Shown here: positions 24,988-26,921 of the stretch, one piece after another
How positions within the stretch are numbered: the first letter of the stretch is position 1
How the letters are laid out: the number at the start of each line of letters is the position of its first letter
From: an uncultured Porphyromonadaceae bacterium
Lineage (GTDB): Bacteria > Bacteroidota > Bacteroidia > Bacteroidales > Muribaculaceae
Direction of reading: 5' to 3'
DNA length: 26,921 nt
Assembly (NCBI GenBank): GCA_947176615.1
Contig: CAMWRO010000006.1
Coordinates: 1 to 26,921 of the forward strand
The notes under the pieces: generated by a model
Seen by the model: the letters and a program-made list of their open reading frames with translations, nothing else
The model's database searches: none
What the model was told of the DNA's origin: nothing
Position numbers and translations under genes: made by a program

Positions 24988-26664
24988 ATGAAATATATTT
25001 TTTCCAACATCTTATTGTTTCTGTCGGCGCTTTTCCTGACTGCGTGTGGCGACAGCAATGACGAACCCGGAAAGGGTGGCGGTGATTTCCTCGTCGGGAA
25101 GACCGAGCTGGCCTACAGTCGTGAAGGAGGCAGTCAGGAAATCAATGTGCGTTCCTCGGTCGAGCCACGAGTGTCAGTCGATGCCCCTTGGGTGACTTAC
25201 TCTGTTGCCCGTCGCGGCAGTGCCGACATCTATGCCCTGACTGTCAACGTCGCCGCCAATGATGCCGACTTTGATGACCGCAACGCGGTCATGACCGTTA
25301 CCGACGGCAGCTCGACTGCCACCGTCAACATCAAGCAGACCTATGCTCTCGGTCTTGAGCTGAAATCAGTATCGACTACCGATATTGACGGCGAGGGTGG
25401 CCGGGTCACTGTGACTGTCGCCACTAACGGAACATATTCGGTCGACGCTCCCGCGTGGATAAAGCGTGTCGAAGATTCCCGCGCCCTCGAATCGCAGACA
25501 TTTGAACTCCAAGTCGCTCCCAATCGCTCCGGCGCGGTTAGAGAAGGCACCGTTGTCGTTTCACTTGACGGTACCGATGTCAAGGTGTCGTTTACCCTGA
25601 CTCAGGTCGAGGCCGCACCGCTTGAATCGATGACCGCCAAGGAAATTTCCGAGCAGTTTGTCATGGGTATAAACATCGGCAACACCCTTGAGGCAATCGG
25701 CGGCGAGACCGCGTGGGGAGCCGCCCGCATCAACGATGCTTATATTAATGGTATAAAGGAATCGGGATTCAATTTCGTGCGCCTCCCCGTCGCGTGGTAC
25801 AACCATTGTGACAAAAACACCTTGAAAATCGATGACGCATGGATGTCGCGTGTCAGGGAGGTGGTCGACCTTATCATCGCCCATGACCTTTACGTCATCA
25901 TGAACATCCACTGGGACGAAGGATGGATGGAACTCAACATCGACTCTTACGATGAGGAGGTCGACAACATCCAGCGCACCCTCTGGACCCAGATTGCCGA
26001 AAACTTCAAGAACTATGACGCTCATCTCATCTTTGCCGGGGCCAACGAGGCCGGAAAAGACACACAGTCGAGCGCCGACGCGCTGAAAACCTATATGCAG
26101 ACATTCATCGACGTTGTCCGCGCATCGGGCGGAAACAACGCCGAGCGTGTGCTTGTCGTGCAGGCCCCGTCGACCAACTTTGACCTCGCTGTCAAGTATT
26201 GTCAGACCCTTCCGACCGATGTCGTCCCCGACCGTCTCATGTTCGAAGTCCATTATTACGACCCTTCCGACTTCTGCATAATGAGCAAGGATAACGAGTG
26301 GGGTAACAACTTTCCCGTGAAATATTTCTGGGGCAAAGACTACCACACCGGCACCAACCGTGATTGCACATGGGGCGAGGAAGATTATCTCGACTCAAAG
26401 ATGGCTCTTATCAAGACCAACTTCATTGACCGAGGTATCCCCGTCATCATCGGAGAATTTGGCGCCACCCGCCGCTCCAATATCGACAACTTGCAGAAAC
26501 ATCTTGACTCCCGTGCCTACTATCACGGCTATCTTGTCAAGTCGGCCCGTCGCAACGGCCTGATGCCCTTCTACTGGGACACGCCGGGCGACATGTTTAA
26601 CCGCGCGACAGGCTCGGTCATCGACCGTCAGAATCTTGACGCAATGATTGAAGCCGCCCGATAA
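24988..26664 (+). CDS. BACON-BACON-GH5 endoglucanase lipoprotein (GH5_4-like, probable endo-xyloglucanase)
   Basis: The 558-residue enzyme is a lipoprotein (lipobox FLTAC, Cys20; acidic tail GDSNDEPG), likely on the cell surface, where it would cut the beta-1,4-glucan backbone. Two BACON domains (about 34-118 and 122-207; each with a Gly-Gly turn, an APW or APAWI segment and a TVNIKQ or SFTLTQ end) precede a GH5 barrel (about 215-558). Family marks are GINIGNTLEAIGGETAWG, RLPVAW, NIHWDEGW, acid/base E354 in GANEAG, HYYDPSDF and the nucleophile E490 in IIGEFG. The GNTL...ETAWG pattern points to subfamily GH5_4, which includes BoGH5A of the B. ovatus xyloglucan locus, also BACON-linked. The start at 24988 begins the signal peptide; the ATG at 24961 adds nine residues and falls in a hairpin. 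Mixed-linkage glucan or cellulose are alternative substrates. Confidence 0.93.
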   Translation: MKYIFSNILLFLSALFLTACGDSNDEPGKGGGDFLVGKTELAYSREGGSQEINVRSSVEPRVSVDAPWVTYSVARRGSADIYALTVNVAANDADFDDRNAVMTVTDGSSTATVNIKQTYALGLELKSVSTTDIDGEGGRVTVTVATNGTYSVDAPAWIKRVEDSRALESQTFELQVAPNRSGAVREGTVVVSLDGTDVKVSFTLTQVEAAPLESMTAKEISEQFVMGINIGNTLEAIGGETAWGAARINDAYINGIKESGFNFVRLPVAWYNHCDKNTLKIDDAWMSRVREVVDLIIAHDLYVIMNIHWDEGWMELNIDSYDEEVDNIQRTLWTQIAENFKNYDAHLIFAGANEAGKDTQSSADALKTYMQTFIDVVRASGGNNAERVLVVQAPSTNFDLAVKYCQTLPTDVVPDRLMFEVHYYDPSDFCIMSKDNEWGNNFPVKYFWGKDYHTGTNRDCTWGEEDYLDSKMALIKTNFIDRGIPVIIGEFGATRRSNIDNLQKHLDSRAYYHGYLVKSARRNGLMPFYWDTPGDMFNRATGSVIDRQNLDAMIEAAR

Positions 26665-26676
26665 CATGCAGCGTTT

Positions 26677-26693
26677 GTAACTGATTTAGTTAC
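26677..26693. repeat. Small inverted repeat after the GH5 gene
   Basis: Bases gtaact (26677-26682) and agttac (26688-26693) form a 6-base-pair stem with a 5-base loop 13 bases after the GH5 stop. It is too weak to be a terminator on its own, but it shares the GTAAC core with the stronger hairpin downstream. Confidence 0.5.
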
Positions 26694-26706
26694 GAAAATA
26701 TTGCGT

Positions 26707-26726
26707 TGTAACAATCCTGTAACAAT
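26707..26726 (+). repeat. Tandem direct repeat TGTAACAAT with an 11-base period
   Basis: TGTAACAAT occurs at 26707-26715 and again at 26718-26726, one helical turn apart, and overlaps the left arm of the terminator. GTAAC or GTTAC also occurs at 26677, 26689, 26729 and 26785. Confidence 0.6.
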
Positions 26727-26750
26727 TTGTTACAGGATTTATTTTATTAT
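26713..26750 (+). terminator. Terminator of the plus-strand PUL operon
   Basis: Bases 26713-26724 (aatcctgtaaca) pair perfectly with 26728-26739 (tgttacaggatt), a 12-base-pair stem with a 3-base loop, followed by the T-rich run tattttattat. It begins 49 bases past the GH5 stop and closes the susC-to-GH5 transcription unit. Confidence 0.75.
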
Positions 26751-26818
26751 ATATCAATTGGTTGTGTTGTTTTGAAACATGATTGTAACTTTTTATTGCA
26801 AATAGTTGCGCTGAAATT

Positions 26819-26848
26819 TTTGCAACGGTGGGAAAAGAGGTAATTTTG
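26819..26848 (+). promoter_or_regulatory. Promoter of the gene running off the right edge
   Basis: TTTG at 26819-26822 and TAATTTTG at 26841-26848 (consensus TAnnTTTG) are 18 bases apart, a near-ideal Bacteroidetes promoter. Transcription should begin near 26855, which excludes the ATG at 26851 as a start and points to the ATG at 26905. Confidence 0.6.
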
Positions 26849-26904
26849 AAATGTCAAACGAAAACGACAACAAAAAACGTTCAACTTTTCTAATTCATTT
26901 CATC

Positions 26905-26921
26905 ATGGGAACCAAGGAATT
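26905..26921 (+). CDS. Start of an unidentified gene, cut by the window edge
   Basis: An ATG at 26905 opens a frame reading MGTKE before the sequence ends. It lies about 50 bases after the predicted transcription start, a leader length like those of other genes here. The same frame is open from an ATG at 26851 (MSNENDNKKRST), but that codon would precede the transcription start. Too little is visible for any functional call. Confidence 0.35.

Noticed and set aside
3731..26664. The idea of a defence system or other wholly new system in the window
   Set aside because: All large genes fit carbohydrate uptake or common metabolism; the only truly unexplained parts are domains within two PUL lipoproteins.
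26851..26904. ATG at 26851 as the start of the right-edge gene
   Set aside because: It lies three bases after a near-perfect -7 box, so it would be upstream of the expected transcription start; 26905 fits better.
83..26921. CRISPR arrays, tRNA or rRNA genes, insertion sequences
   Set aside because: Reading both strands I found no regularly spaced repeats, no tRNA-like cloverleaf candidates in the few intergenic gaps, and no transposase-like translation.

Overview
The window looks like a chromosomal segment from a gut Bacteroidales bacterium, most likely of the Muribaculaceae/Bacteroidaceae type. The evidence is a SusC/SusD pair, a hybrid two-component system (HTCS) regulator, BACON domains, lipoproteins with acidic residues after the lipid cysteine, and Bacteroidetes-type promoter elements (TAnnTTTG). 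Genus is an inference; no rRNA or other marker is present. The first ~82 bases are not genomic: they match an Illumina Nextera i7 primer plus transposon mosaic end, so the left edge is an untrimmed contig end and genomic sequence begins near base 83.

Layout. (a) 85-2396, minus strand: gmd (GDP-mannose 4,6-dehydratase) followed with a 4-base ATGA overlap by an M16 zinc peptidase gene. (b) 2483-3610, plus strand: a DUF4421-type outer-membrane protein, divergent from gmd. (c) 3731-26664: a polysaccharide utilization locus (PUL) with two divergent arms. The minus arm holds the HTCS regulator (11487-15659), then, behind a terminator and a new promoter, a tightly packed GH31-GH2-GH3 exoglycosidase operon (11348 down to 3731). 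The plus arm holds susC-like, susD-like, two surface-type lipoproteins of unusual architecture, and, after a strong hairpin, a BACON-BACON-GH5 endoglucanase. (d) 26665-26921: terminator, a repeat-rich intergenic stretch, a promoter, and the first codons of an unidentified gene.

How the PUL probably works. The gene set closely resembles the characterised xyloglucan utilization locus of Bacteroides ovatus: a surface GH5_4 lipoprotein with BACON domain cuts the glucan backbone, surface binding lipoproteins and the SusC/SusD pair capture and import oligosaccharides, a PA14-containing GH31 (alpha-xylosidase type) and GH2 (beta-galactosidase type) remove side chains in the periplasm, and GH3 beta-glucosidase degrades the backbone. 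The HTCS would sense an oligosaccharide in the periplasm and activate transcription. No GH9, GH43 arabinofuranosidase or fucosidase is present here, so a (galacto)xyloglucan target is the simplest inference; the substrate is not proven by sequence alone.

The least explained parts are the two lipoproteins at 20948-24926, especially the 705-residue protein that joins two Fn3-like domains, a Fib_succ_major-like domain and a tandem pair of diverged beta-rich modules.
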